From JBILXY01 sp044378055 (lineage in GTDB: Bacteria; Patescibacteriota; JACMRA01): a stretch of DNA of 64,000 nucleotides. Location of the stretch: contig JBILXY010000005.1 in the NCBI GenBank assembly GCA_044378055.1, positions 1-64,000 on the forward strand. Reading direction: 5' to 3'. Below, piece after piece: positions 24,912 to 33,256 of the stretch. A program made the translations under genes and the position numbers. Within the stretch, counting starts at the first letter, position 1. Every line of letters starts with the position of its first letter. Below the pieces are notes generated by a model that was not told the DNA's origin, did no database searches, and saw nothing but the letters and a program-made list of their open reading frames with translations.

Positions 24912-25073
24912 ATGGCAATTAAAACTATAGTAACCTTCCCTGATAAAACTAGGGAGCCTGGCGAAGAATTTGAAACTTTGAATGAAGCATTAAAATATGT
25001 GGCTAAACTAAATAAAAATATGTTTTTTGAAGGCAAGCCGATCAAAAGTGCTAAAGTTGATTTAGAAACTTAA
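24912..25073 (+). CDS. Small hypothetical protein, 53 residues
   Basis: An SD (GGAG, 7 bp before ATG) opens a 53-residue frame: an acidic, strand-helix protein beginning MAIKTIVTFPDKTREPGEEF, with a helix ETLNEALKYVAKLNK. Its stop overlaps the stop of the convergent 25070 gene by 4 bp. No family recognised. The SD and protein-like composition support it. Confidence 0.6.
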   Translation: MAIKTIVTFPDKTREPGEEFETLNEALKYVAKLNKNMFFEGKPIKSAKVDLET

Positions 25074-25969
25074 TTATTAGCCCTATTCTTCTCGGCCTCC
25101 AAAGCTGATAATCCAAGTTTTATACTAGCAGTGAAAATCTGCTTTTTTCTATCTTCGGAAGCATACGGCTCTTCTTTTAATTGATCAATCGCTAGTCTTA
25201 TAATATCTGCTTTCTGTCCTTTTTCAAGAGAATCTATTGTTAGTGGGTCATTAGCATATAGACTTAGGAAGTCATATATTATATTTACATTATTTGCCGA
25301 GGCTTCTAAAGCTTGATCAAATGTTAATTCCAAATCAGTAAGATTCAGTTCAAAATATGATTTCAATTGCTCTTTAGTTCTATTTAAAGGCTCTGTTATT
25401 TCTTTACTTAATCTTTGAGCGTCTTTATAAAGAGGATATAGTTCACTAGCATGTGTTTTTACCAAATTTGAATCAAGCAAATTCAGTTTTTCACTATCAT
25501 TATTTTCCAAAGCAGTTAAAACAATTTCCTGTAAATTTTTTGCTGTGTTATCTTTACCGTCTAAAGTTTGTATTTTTCTAATTAATTCTTGAACTTGAGA
25601 GTTCAATAGAGAATAAGTAAAATCTTTACCTTCGCTAAATAAATCATGCTCTTCTATCTGCTCATCTAAAGCTCTTATCATATTATCACTATTTTCCTCA
25701 AGGTTTTGGCTGGAAATTGCCTCGTTTATTTTATTGATTAATTCTTTTTTCTCTTCTACAGAAAGCAAATTTAAATACCTGGTTCTATCTTCTTTTTTTA
25801 TGGCAAAAGTGTCTGGCGCTGCATTAACCATTTTTCCAAGTTTAGCTATTTCAACTATCGGGTTAATTTCTACTCCCGAATTAGCGTAAGCTCTTTCCAT
25901 TTCCTCCCTAGCCTTGGGAAGTTCTCTTTGGGGAATTTGTTGTTTAGGTCTATCCAGTATATCAGGCAT
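25070..25969 (-). CDS. Hypothetical helical cytoplasmic protein
   Basis: 299 residues, highly charged and helical throughout, with coiled-coil-like stretches (IREKA-type heptads are absent, but EEKKELINKINEAISSQN and ITEPLNRTKEQLKSYFELNL are amphipathic). No signal peptide, membrane segment or known domain. It is paired with the 26066 gene, which has similar composition, so the two may form one functional unit. Lineage-specific. Confidence 0.6.
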   Translation of the reverse strand: MPDILDRPKQQIPQRELPKAREEMERAYANSGVEINPIVEIAKLGKMVNAAPDTFAIKKEDRTRYLNLLSVEEKKELINKINEAISSQNLEENSDNMIRALDEQIEEHDLFSEGKDFTYSLLNSQVQELIRKIQTLDGKDNTAKNLQEIVLTALENNDSEKLNLLDSNLVKTHASELYPLYKDAQRLSKEITEPLNRTKEQLKSYFELNLTDLELTFDQALEASANNVNIIYDFLSLYANDPLTIDSLEKGQKADIIRLAIDQLKEEPYASEDRKKQIFTASIKLGLSALEAEKNRANN

Positions 25970-26065
25970 TTTGTTTTTGTTTTGAAAATTTTAACAGACT
26001 ATTTGTTAAATAGCAATAATAAGTATGTCTGATTGATTATGTAAAAACTAGTTGATGAATTAAAC

Positions 26066-26803
26066 CTATTTATTTTGAGAATCTTTCGTTGGGAATTGTG
26101 TAATTTTTTCTTCTATATAATCAATTGTTTCTTCTAGACTACCATGCTCATTTATTAACTGAATAAAATGAGTTTTACCAAAAATTTCAGGATTATCTTT
26201 AACTAATTTACTCATCTCCACTATGTCTGTGTTATAGATTAAATTGGCTGCATTTCTTGCGCTTTCATATGCATAACTATCTTTTTTTTCTAACTTTTCT
26301 AAAAGACTTGTTTTTAATTTTGAAAAAGTAGCTGTTACTGATTGGATATCAATATTTTTTACTTTTTTTACATTTCTTGTCTTAACAAATGGAATTAATT
26401 TAAGACACATACTCATTAGATCATCATTAATATCTATCATTTCTAGAACCTGATCAACCATCTCGGCAGTTATTTCTTGCCTAACATCTGTATTTGAGGT
26501 ATTCATTTCAGCTATCTTTAGTGCAGAAGCTTGAAGCAGATGTGAAAAAGTATTATCATTTTGAAATTTATTAAATATTGCTTGTGAATGTTCATTGCAA
26601 TTTGGAATCATTTCTTCGATTGCAGCGAATCTTGCAACGGCCTCCTTTTCTTTTTGCTCTGCTTTTTCACGAATTTCTCTTGACTTTTGTCGTTTTGATT
26701 CTTGCATGGCTTCTGCAGATAAAACATCCCTAGAATTTTCTTCTTGGCCAATTGAAGAAGGGGCGCGTTTTAATAAAGTTGGGTTATGTGCTGATTCAGA
26801 CAT
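26066..26803 (-). CDS. Hypothetical helical protein
   Basis: 245 residues with a basic/acidic coiled-coil region near the N-terminus (MQESKRQKSREIREKAEQKE) followed by helices. No known domain. The promoter is readable upstream on the minus strand: TTGCTT, 17 bp, TATAAT. It lies upstream of the 25070 gene and is divergent from the two-component genes. Confidence 0.6.
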   Translation of the reverse strand: MSESAHNPTLLKRAPSSIGQEENSRDVLSAEAMQESKRQKSREIREKAEQKEKEAVARFAAIEEMIPNCNEHSQAIFNKFQNDNTFSHLLQASALKIAEMNTSNTDVRQEITAEMVDQVLEMIDINDDLMSMCLKLIPFVKTRNVKKVKNIDIQSVTATFSKLKTSLLEKLEKKDSYAYESARNAANLIYNTDIVEMSKLVKDNPEIFGKTHFIQLINEHGSLEETIDYIEEKITQFPTKDSQNK

Positions 26804-26907
26804 ATTTTTTATTTTTTTGACATATTATACATCACAAACTGCTTTTAAGCAATTTAAACAAAGTCAGCTTGCCGTCATTTTAATTTGTTATAATATAAAT
26901 ACAAACT

Positions 26908-27582
26908 ATGTCTCATATTCTAATAATTGAGGATGAAGAAAGAATGGCCGCCACTTTAAGGAAAGGCTTGGAAAAAGAGGACTTTAAAGTAAGCATTATT
27001 AGCAACGGCCTGGCAGCCAGAGTAACAAATATAACTAACTACGATTTAGTTCTTTTAGATTGGATGCTTCCAGGGGTTTCTGGAATTGATTTGCTTCACC
27101 ATTGGCGTAAACTTAAGTATTCTACACCAATTATAATGTTAACCGCCAGAGATGGGCTTACCGATACTGTAACCGGGCTAGATTTTGGTGCCGACGATTA
27201 TATTTCCAAGTTTTTTAAATGGCCTGAATTAATTGCTAGAATAAATTCTTTATTAAGAAGAACTAGGACTGAAGCAAACCTTGTAAAGGGTATTGAATTC
27301 GACAGAACTAACCAAATATTTTTAGAAGATAGCATTCCAGTAAATTTAACTGCAACAGAATTCAACATTCTAAAATACTTTTTTGATCATCCAAACGCTT
27401 TAATTACTAGAACAAGTTTACTTCTTTCAGTCTATCAAGATTCCAAAGAAACCTTTTCAAATGTAATTGAAAGACATATCAAATCAATAAGACAAAAATT
27501 TAATTATGACCCTATTTCAACAATTCGCGGACTCGGTTACAGGCTACGGTCTTCCAGCTCAGTTCAAAGCCACAAGGATTAA
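26908..27582 (+). CDS. OmpR-family response regulator
   Basis: 224 residues: an N-terminal receiver with acidic IEDEER, phosphoacceptor in LVLLDWMLPGVSG (about D51) and MLTARDGLTD, and a C-terminal winged helix (LTATEFNILKYFFDHPNALITR ... RHIKSIRQKF ... IRGLGYRL). The segment after the switch lysine reads SKFFKWPEL, where most receivers have KPF. It pairs with the kinase whose gene overlaps its end by 77 bp. Target genes are unknown; the flanking genes are possible targets. Confidence 0.88.
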   Translation: MSHILIIEDEERMAATLRKGLEKEDFKVSIISNGLAARVTNITNYDLVLLDWMLPGVSGIDLLHHWRKLKYSTPIIMLTARDGLTDTVTGLDFGADDYISKFFKWPELIARINSLLRRTRTEANLVKGIEFDRTNQIFLEDSIPVNLTATEFNILKYFFDHPNALITRTSLLLSVYQDSKETFSNVIERHIKSIRQKFNYDPISTIRGLGYRLRSSSSVQSHKD

Positions 27583-28447
27583 ACTAACTTTCATAGTTTT
27601 TATTCTATTAAGCATTCTCTTAATTTTAGGAGGTCTAAATTATTATGATAACAGCAGGCAAGGTTTAGAAAATTTAAGAAACCAAATTGATATTCAAATT
27701 GATAAAGAAAGACCAAGACTTAGAAATCAAATTGATCTGATTGAAGAAAGCAGAATTAAAGCCCTAGGAAGAATTCAGTTTCAAATTATTCTTAACAATC
27801 TTTTGTTGGTTTTAGTTTTGTGCGTACTAACCTGGGAAGCCCTATATTTCTTACTTTTACCTCTTGCAAAAGCCACCAAGGCAAGGGAGGATTTCTTAAT
27901 CAGGGCAAGCCATGAACTGCGAACACCTCTGGCCATTCTTCATTCAGAAATTAGCTTATCTTTAACAGAAAAAGATTACAATAAATTAATAAAAATTAAC
28001 CAAGAATCATTGCTGGAAATTGAAAGACTGCAAACATTAAGTGATACTTTACTGGGTCGAAATATTCCTAAATCAAGTAAAGTTAATGTTGAAAAATTAG
28101 TTTCAGATATTTGGGAGAATTTGGAAAGCATAAATTCAAAGGAGATTAAATTGAGCATTCTTTCTAAAAAAAGTTTATACATTACCACCGACTCAATCAA
28201 ATTTTACCAGTTAATATTTAGCATTCTTGAAAATATTATTAAACATGGAAAAGTCAATACTTTATGTTCAGTTTTTATTGATAATAATATTGTTTTTGAA
28301 AATGAAACTAATCAAAATAATTATTCAGCTGGAACAGGGATGAGTATAATGCAAAGTTTAGCCCAAGATTTAAATTTTGATTTTACTTGGGAAAACAATG
28401 GAAATATTCACAAAACCGTTTTAATATTAAAAACTCAGCGTGATTAA
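27506..28447 (+). CDS. Sensor histidine kinase
   Basis: 313 residues: TM1 about 27-45, an extracytoplasmic loop of ~45 residues rich in Arg/Ile/Asp, TM2 about 95-115, then the H-box RASHELRTPLAILHSEISL with the phospho-His. The ATPase part is shortened: an N-box (SILENIIKHGK) and a GTGMSIM G-box are seen, but no DxGxG motif lies between them. The only ATG is 77 bp inside the regulator gene, giving a long out-of-frame overlap that couples the pair. Ligand unknown. Confidence 0.85.
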   Translation: MTLFQQFADSVTGYGLPAQFKATRIKLTFIVFILLSILLILGGLNYYDNSRQGLENLRNQIDIQIDKERPRLRNQIDLIEESRIKALGRIQFQIILNNLLLVLVLCVLTWEALYFLLLPLAKATKAREDFLIRASHELRTPLAILHSEISLSLTEKDYNKLIKINQESLLEIERLQTLSDTLLGRNIPKSSKVNVEKLVSDIWENLESINSKEIKLSILSKKSLYITTDSIKFYQLIFSILENIIKHGKVNTLCSVFIDNNIVFENETNQNNYSAGTGMSIMQSLAQDLNFDFTWENNGNIHKTVLILKTQRD

Positions 28448-29304
28448 ACAGTTGGTAGAAAAATAATTAATAAAACCCCAGCTATCATAAAACAGCCTGC
28501 TATTAATTTTTGGTAGAATCTATCTTCATTCCAGATAAACTTTCCATAAACAATGTTCAGCAAGGTATCCATTCTTCTTACAGCGCCAACATAAGCTGGT
28601 TGAGAAACCAAAGCCACTGAATTAAATTCACCAACCCAAGTGAAGAAAGATAAGGAAGTAAGCCACAAATTTGTATCTTTAAAAATTTCTTTTTTCGGAA
28701 ATTTAGTTCCTAAAATTACAATATCAACCAACATTAAAACAACAGTAATAATTAGGTTTACAGCGGAAACAAAACCTAGAATACTCGAGCTTCGTATTCC
28801 AACCACAAATCCAACACTTCCAAAACTCCAGATTAAAGCAACCAACAAAGCTAAAGTTGAACCTAAACTAAATTTAATATTAATACCTTTTTTGTTTATT
28901 TTAGCATGGGCCAGAATTGATCCAAAAACAATTAAAATAACTCCGATTAATCCATTAGTATTGAATGGTGAATTTAAGAATACAATATTAATAAAATATG
29001 AAAAAGCAGGACCCAAGGAAAGCATTGGTACTACTATGGAAAGATCTTCAATTTTTAAGGCGTAAATGAGCAATAAATTTCCAACTATTTCCAAAAGAAT
29101 TGTACCCATTAATAGCCACAGAAAATCTCCGTTCAAACTTGGCAGACCAAACCAGAATATAAAAAATAAATAAACTGGAATAGCAAGCAACCCAGGCATC
29201 CACAAAATAGTTATAGGACTTAATCTTGAAGAAAGTTCTTTACGGATTGGAGAAACTAAAGAAGAACAAAAGCCGGAAAAAACTGCGTACCAAAACCAAA
29301 GCAT
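28444..29304 (-). CDS. EamA/DMT-type transporter
   Basis: 286 residues with about ten membrane helices arranged as two homologous halves (first: SLVSPIRKELSSRLSPITILWMP; second: FGSVGFVVGIRSSSILGFVSAV). The drug/metabolite transporter family exports amino acids, sugars or nucleotides, among others; specificity cannot be read from sequence. Its stop overlaps the convergent histidine kinase stop by 4 bp. Confidence 0.75.
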   Translation of the reverse strand: MLWFWYAVFSGFCSSLVSPIRKELSSRLSPITILWMPGLLAIPVYLFFIFWFGLPSLNGDFLWLLMGTILLEIVGNLLLIYALKIEDLSIVVPMLSLGPAFSYFINIVFLNSPFNTNGLIGVILIVFGSILAHAKINKKGINIKFSLGSTLALLVALIWSFGSVGFVVGIRSSSILGFVSAVNLIITVVLMLVDIVILGTKFPKKEIFKDTNLWLTSLSFFTWVGEFNSVALVSQPAYVGAVRRMDTLLNIVYGKFIWNEDRFYQKLIAGCFMIAGVLLIIFLPTV

Positions 29305-29344
29305 TTTATTAGCTTAGTTTTAAAAGAAAATCTGGTCAAAGCAT

Positions 29345-31036
29345 TTACCAACTTCCGCCTCCGCCTGAAAAACCTCCGCCTCCACCCCCTCCGCTTGAAC
29401 TGTCGCTTGGTGGAGTATAAAATGCTGCAACTGCGTAACCTGCATAAAAAGAATTAACTGATGAAACTTCGCTTGAATCTGGAATTAGTTTTCCAAAATA
29501 CTTTTGATACTTAGGTAAAATTCCGAAACTGGCAGCAAATGGTACACTGACAAGATATTTCTGAATTCCATCTTTAGGATTATTGCTGAAATCCAGCTTT
29601 AATATTTCTACATGCTCTAAATAATATTTGTACCTTGTGCAATATCCTGTAATTTCCAAACCTAAATTGTTCAATCTGGCCCATTTGGCAAAAATAAAGT
29701 AAACACCTGGAAGACTAAAGAAAAAAGCCCAAAGTAATAAAGTTGACCAACTATTCCCCAATAAAATTGCAGACTGCAAAACAGAAAATACTATCGCACC
29801 TAAAACAAATATTGCAAAACCATACAGTAAAGTCCAGAGAATAGGAGAATTTAGTGGTTTTTTGTCGTAATACTGCGATAATGATAGTTTAATGCTATTC
29901 TGGGTTTCTTCCAAATGGGTAGCAGGGCTAATTTTAGTAGAAAGAATGCCTTCATTTACACCTAATTTAGCCACAGCTTCAATAGTTTCGTTATAAATGG
30001 ACGGGAGATGATTATTGGTTGGCAAGTCTTTGTGAAGGCTTATGGTAATATCTTTAGAACCTTCCTTAATTGGTTCAATTTTTAATATTTTCTTATGATT
30101 AAGCCACAAAATATAGCTTAGCAGAATATTTTTAACATCAAATTGTCCATCACCCACAAGATAACTTGCCTGCCAAGGTAACAACTTTGGCTCTTCAAAT
30201 TCAGGTCTATCCAATTTCTGTTTCCCCCATTCATCTCTAGCTATATAATACCAGATTAAATATAAAGCATAATTAACTAAAATTAACAGAAGTAAATATG
30301 GCCAAGTACTTAGGAAAATACTAATAAACAAAGAAGAGGCTGGCTTATCATTGTTAAGTTTTACTTGAAGTGGATTTTTATCACAATTTTTATATTCTCT
30401 TAAATCTTGTTCTGTAATTACATTCTGGGAATCTGGGTAAAGTTGGTTTAAAAATTCTGCATCAGGATTTGGTGTAACTTTGGCTTGCCCGTCTATTCCA
30501 CAAAACATATTTCCATTATATTTTAAAGAAAGCTGTCTAATTGTTTCAGTCCAATCATTCAAAAAAATAAAATTATAGGCTACATCTGGGTTGTAATCTG
30601 CTTCAATTTCTAAACCGTAAGAGTAAAAACCTGGGTCGATGAACACATTTTTATCTCCTATCCTAATTCTGAATTCGCTCCATTCGTTTATTAATTCATA
30701 TTTTTCACTGCTCCAATCTAAAGTTTCAGCACATTTTAAATCACATTTTTCGTTAGATTTGGCTTTTATAACATTTTTTACTGAATATTCCGTCCACACA
30801 CCATCTTGATTTTTAGGTAAGGCCAGAAAAACCCCTCGGCTTGGTTTGTTAAACTTTTCGGTAATAAAATACTTTATTGTAATTTTCTTATTGGAAGTGT
30901 TTGTAGATGAAACTATTGAAATGTTAGCTGTTTCATTGGATATTTCATCAGCTTTTACAGGCAAAGATGGCAGACAAACTAATATACCCAGCAGCCCAAG
31001 AAAAGCAATTTTGTTTTTTAAATAGATAGGTATCAT
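29345..31036 (-). CDS. DUF2207 membrane protein with a glycine-rich end
   Basis: About 563 residues from ATG 31036 (a further ATG at 31057 adds seven). Signal peptide (IAFLGLLGILVCLPSLPVKA), then a large extracytoplasmic beta-rich DUF2207 domain with EYSVKNVIKAKSNE and FLNDWTETIRQL. A TM near residue 250, a cytoplasmic part and a TM pair near 400-450 follow. The end is a Gly/Ser-rich tail (SGGGGGGGFSGGGGSW), the usual ending of this family. Role unknown; the family is envelope-located. Confidence 0.8.
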   Translation of the reverse strand: MIPIYLKNKIAFLGLLGILVCLPSLPVKADEISNETANISIVSSTNTSNKKITIKYFITEKFNKPSRGVFLALPKNQDGVWTEYSVKNVIKAKSNEKCDLKCAETLDWSSEKYELINEWSEFRIRIGDKNVFIDPGFYSYGLEIEADYNPDVAYNFIFLNDWTETIRQLSLKYNGNMFCGIDGQAKVTPNPDAEFLNQLYPDSQNVITEQDLREYKNCDKNPLQVKLNNDKPASSLFISIFLSTWPYLLLLILVNYALYLIWYYIARDEWGKQKLDRPEFEEPKLLPWQASYLVGDGQFDVKNILLSYILWLNHKKILKIEPIKEGSKDITISLHKDLPTNNHLPSIYNETIEAVAKLGVNEGILSTKISPATHLEETQNSIKLSLSQYYDKKPLNSPILWTLLYGFAIFVLGAIVFSVLQSAILLGNSWSTLLLWAFFFSLPGVYFIFAKWARLNNLGLEITGYCTRYKYYLEHVEILKLDFSNNPKDGIQKYLVSVPFAASFGILPKYQKYFGKLIPDSSEVSSVNSFYAGYAVAAFYTPPSDSSSGGGGGGGFSGGGGSW

Positions 31037-31277
31037 AATAAGTTGTACCGTAGCCATTAACTAGTATTCAGTTTTGGTCAATCCTCGCGATTTGAAAGAA
31101 TATTCACCAAGGCTGTGGATAACTTACTTATACAGAATAATTCTAATTCAAAATGCTTCTTGAATATTTCAAAAGCCTAGATATTTAACTAGTAAAAAGT
31201 ATAAAATACCACTTAACAGTTTGTCTGAATTTACTTAGCTTTCTAAGCTATTTAGTTTTAAAAGAAGGTGATAATCT

Positions 31278-31306
31278 TTGACAAACCAGGTTAATTATCT
31301 TATTAT
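31278..31306 (+). promoter_or_regulatory. Promoter of the LysM/M23 peptidase gene
   Basis: TTGACA (31278-31283), 17-bp spacer, TATTAT (31301-31306), 69 bp before the ATG. Apart from this promoter I see no other feature in the divergent gap 31058-31374. Confidence 0.75.
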
Positions 31307-31374
31307 AACAATATATACTTGATCTAAAAATTAAGTAGACTTTATGGACAAGGCCTAAAAAGCCTGAAAACAAT

Positions 31375-32871
31375 ATGAGTTACAACGATATAGAATCAAT
31401 CAACCCCTACGGATACCAGCCTAACTTTATTTTAGTAAATAAGCCATCCAAAGGATCCTTCTTCGGAGACATAGTACCTGTTTACAGAACTACTCAAGAA
31501 CTTAGCAATGTAATTGTTACATCTTGGGAAGGTCTTTCCAGCTTTATCTTAAATAGTAGCAACTTTTTAGTTTGCGTACTAAGTTTTCTAAGTCAGGCCA
31601 TTAATAATACTGCCTATCAAAGCTATTTAATTATTAATTCTGCTTATCAACAGGTTTTAGAAATGCCAGAAATTCTTGGCGGTGTTAGCAGTAAATTACA
31701 GATTGCATTTGAAACTTTAGCCCAGGAAAGCACTCGTGAATTATGGTGGTTAGAAGTTAAACTTGATGTAAGAACACTAATTGATCAAGCAACTTCCAGT
31801 ATTAACAGCATTTGGAAAGTTTTACAAAAGTTTTACTTAGCTGCTTTAATTTTTCTATGTTTAGGATTTTTGAATTTAAGTACACCATTACTCGCTTCAA
31901 ATAACTCTAATAGCTTTTTAACAAAATTTTTGAATAATAATAGCTATGTTTCACAATCTAGCTTGCTTGCTTCCAAAGATTTTCAAGTTACTACCAATTT
32001 AGCTACAACCAATAGCGCAGTAGTAATTTCTACAGTTTCAGTTTACACAGTAAAAGAAGGTGACACTTTAGATAAAATTGCAGAATCCTTTGGAATTAAA
32101 ACACAAACTATTTGTTTCAACAATTACGGAACTGCTGAAGCTTGCACAATGAAAGTAGGAGATAAATTATATATTCCTTGGGTTGATGGATACATTTATA
32201 ACTTAACTAAAGATGTTTTAGCTAGCGATTTATCTAGCACTTATGGTTTAACAGTAGAAGAAATTGTTAGCTATAATAATTACAGCTATAACCCTGTAAC
32301 CCTTAACTTCCCTAAAGATAGTTTAGTTTTAATCCCAGGAACCGATTTTGCTAAGATTTCCGAAGCCAACAAAAAAGAACAAGCCAGACTTGATGCAGCT
32401 ACAAAGAGTGCAGAACAAGCAGCTAGAACTAAAAACCTTAGCAGCCAAGCTATTCCAAGAACAACTGCCTTACCAGATTTAAACTATATGAAAGGTGGTT
32501 TCATTTGGCCAACTGTAGGTTTCGTAAGTAGATGTGTTCAACCAGGCCACATTGCTTGTGATATTGCTAACCATTCTTCTCCTGCCATTGTTGCTTCCAA
32601 GGGAGGAACCGTTTCAGCAGTTTATAGATATGATGTTGTAGGTTATGGTTTAGCTGTTGTTGTTGACCACGGTAGAGACGAAAATGGAAGATCTCAGAAA
32701 ACACTTTACGCTCATATGTCTGAAATTAGTGTGACTAAAGGACAGAAAGTAAATCAAGGTGATCAGTTAGGATTTATGGGTCAAACTGGATACGCTTCAG
32801 GAATTCACCTTCACTACGAATGTATAATCGACGGTGTAAAACAAGATCCATTACAGGTTTGCTTACCATAG
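31375..32871 (+). CDS. LysM + M23 peptidoglycan endopeptidase
   Basis: 498 residues. A long N-terminal cytoplasmic/helical part, a single TM (about 160-178), then LysM at about 224-270 (YTVKEGDTLDKIAESFGIK ... MKVGDKLYIPW). A second, weaker LysM-like unit follows, and a C-terminal M23 domain with PGHIACDIANHSSP (metal His and Asp), TLYAHMSEI and GIHLHYE (HxH). It would cut peptide cross-links in the wall. The 160-residue N-terminal region before the TM is unusual. It has its own promoter and terminator. Confidence 0.9.
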   Translation: MSYNDIESINPYGYQPNFILVNKPSKGSFFGDIVPVYRTTQELSNVIVTSWEGLSSFILNSSNFLVCVLSFLSQAINNTAYQSYLIINSAYQQVLEMPEILGGVSSKLQIAFETLAQESTRELWWLEVKLDVRTLIDQATSSINSIWKVLQKFYLAALIFLCLGFLNLSTPLLASNNSNSFLTKFLNNNSYVSQSSLLASKDFQVTTNLATTNSAVVISTVSVYTVKEGDTLDKIAESFGIKTQTICFNNYGTAEACTMKVGDKLYIPWVDGYIYNLTKDVLASDLSSTYGLTVEEIVSYNNYSYNPVTLNFPKDSLVLIPGTDFAKISEANKKEQARLDAATKSAEQAARTKNLSSQAIPRTTALPDLNYMKGGFIWPTVGFVSRCVQPGHIACDIANHSSPAIVASKGGTVSAVYRYDVVGYGLAVVVDHGRDENGRSQKTLYAHMSEISVTKGQKVNQGDQLGFMGQTGYASGIHLHYECIIDGVKQDPLQVCLP

Positions 32872-32890
32872 GACTGTATTTCTCATTAAT

Positions 32891-32919
32891 AAAAAATAGC
32901 CACCATTAATCGGTGGCTA
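32891..32919. terminator. Bidirectional intrinsic terminator
   Basis: TAGCCACC (32897-32904) pairs with GGTGGCTA (32912-32919). An A-run on the left gives T6 for the minus transcript, while the plus side has AAATAAAT. It serves the M23 gene and the convergent 92-residue gene. Confidence 0.82.
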
Positions 32920-33195
32920 AATAAATACTAGGAAAAGCTGATTATTAGTTTTATCATTAGTATAAATACCTAAATCATTGAATATATGAATTAGTGTACT
33001 TTTAAAATATTCACAGTCAATACCGACTGGAATACATACAATTATCTGATATAAACAACCATATCTTATATCAAGTCGGTAATCAAACAGATTCCAGTAA
33101 GTTCTTTTAATGAAGCTGATTAGTTCTATATCAGGCTTAGAATCTAGGGAAAATATAATACAATCATTTTCTGTCCGAACGCTTAAAATCACCAT
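32917..33195 (-). CDS. Small hypothetical protein, 92 residues
   Basis: A 92-residue alpha/beta protein (VRTENDCIIFSLDSKPDIELISF; YQIIVCIPVGIDCEYF) with no recognised domain. It is monocistronic and ends at the bidirectional terminator. No SD is seen. It may belong with the other solitary small proteins of the window. Confidence 0.55.
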   Translation of the reverse strand: MVILSVRTENDCIIFSLDSKPDIELISFIKRTYWNLFDYRLDIRYGCLYQIIVCIPVGIDCEYFKSTLIHIFNDLGIYTNDKTNNQLFLVFI

Positions 33196-33256
33196 TTTGT
33201 AATCTAAATAGAGTCTGTTTTAAATTTAAATTGTTTAGTCTCATTCGTCAAAAAAA

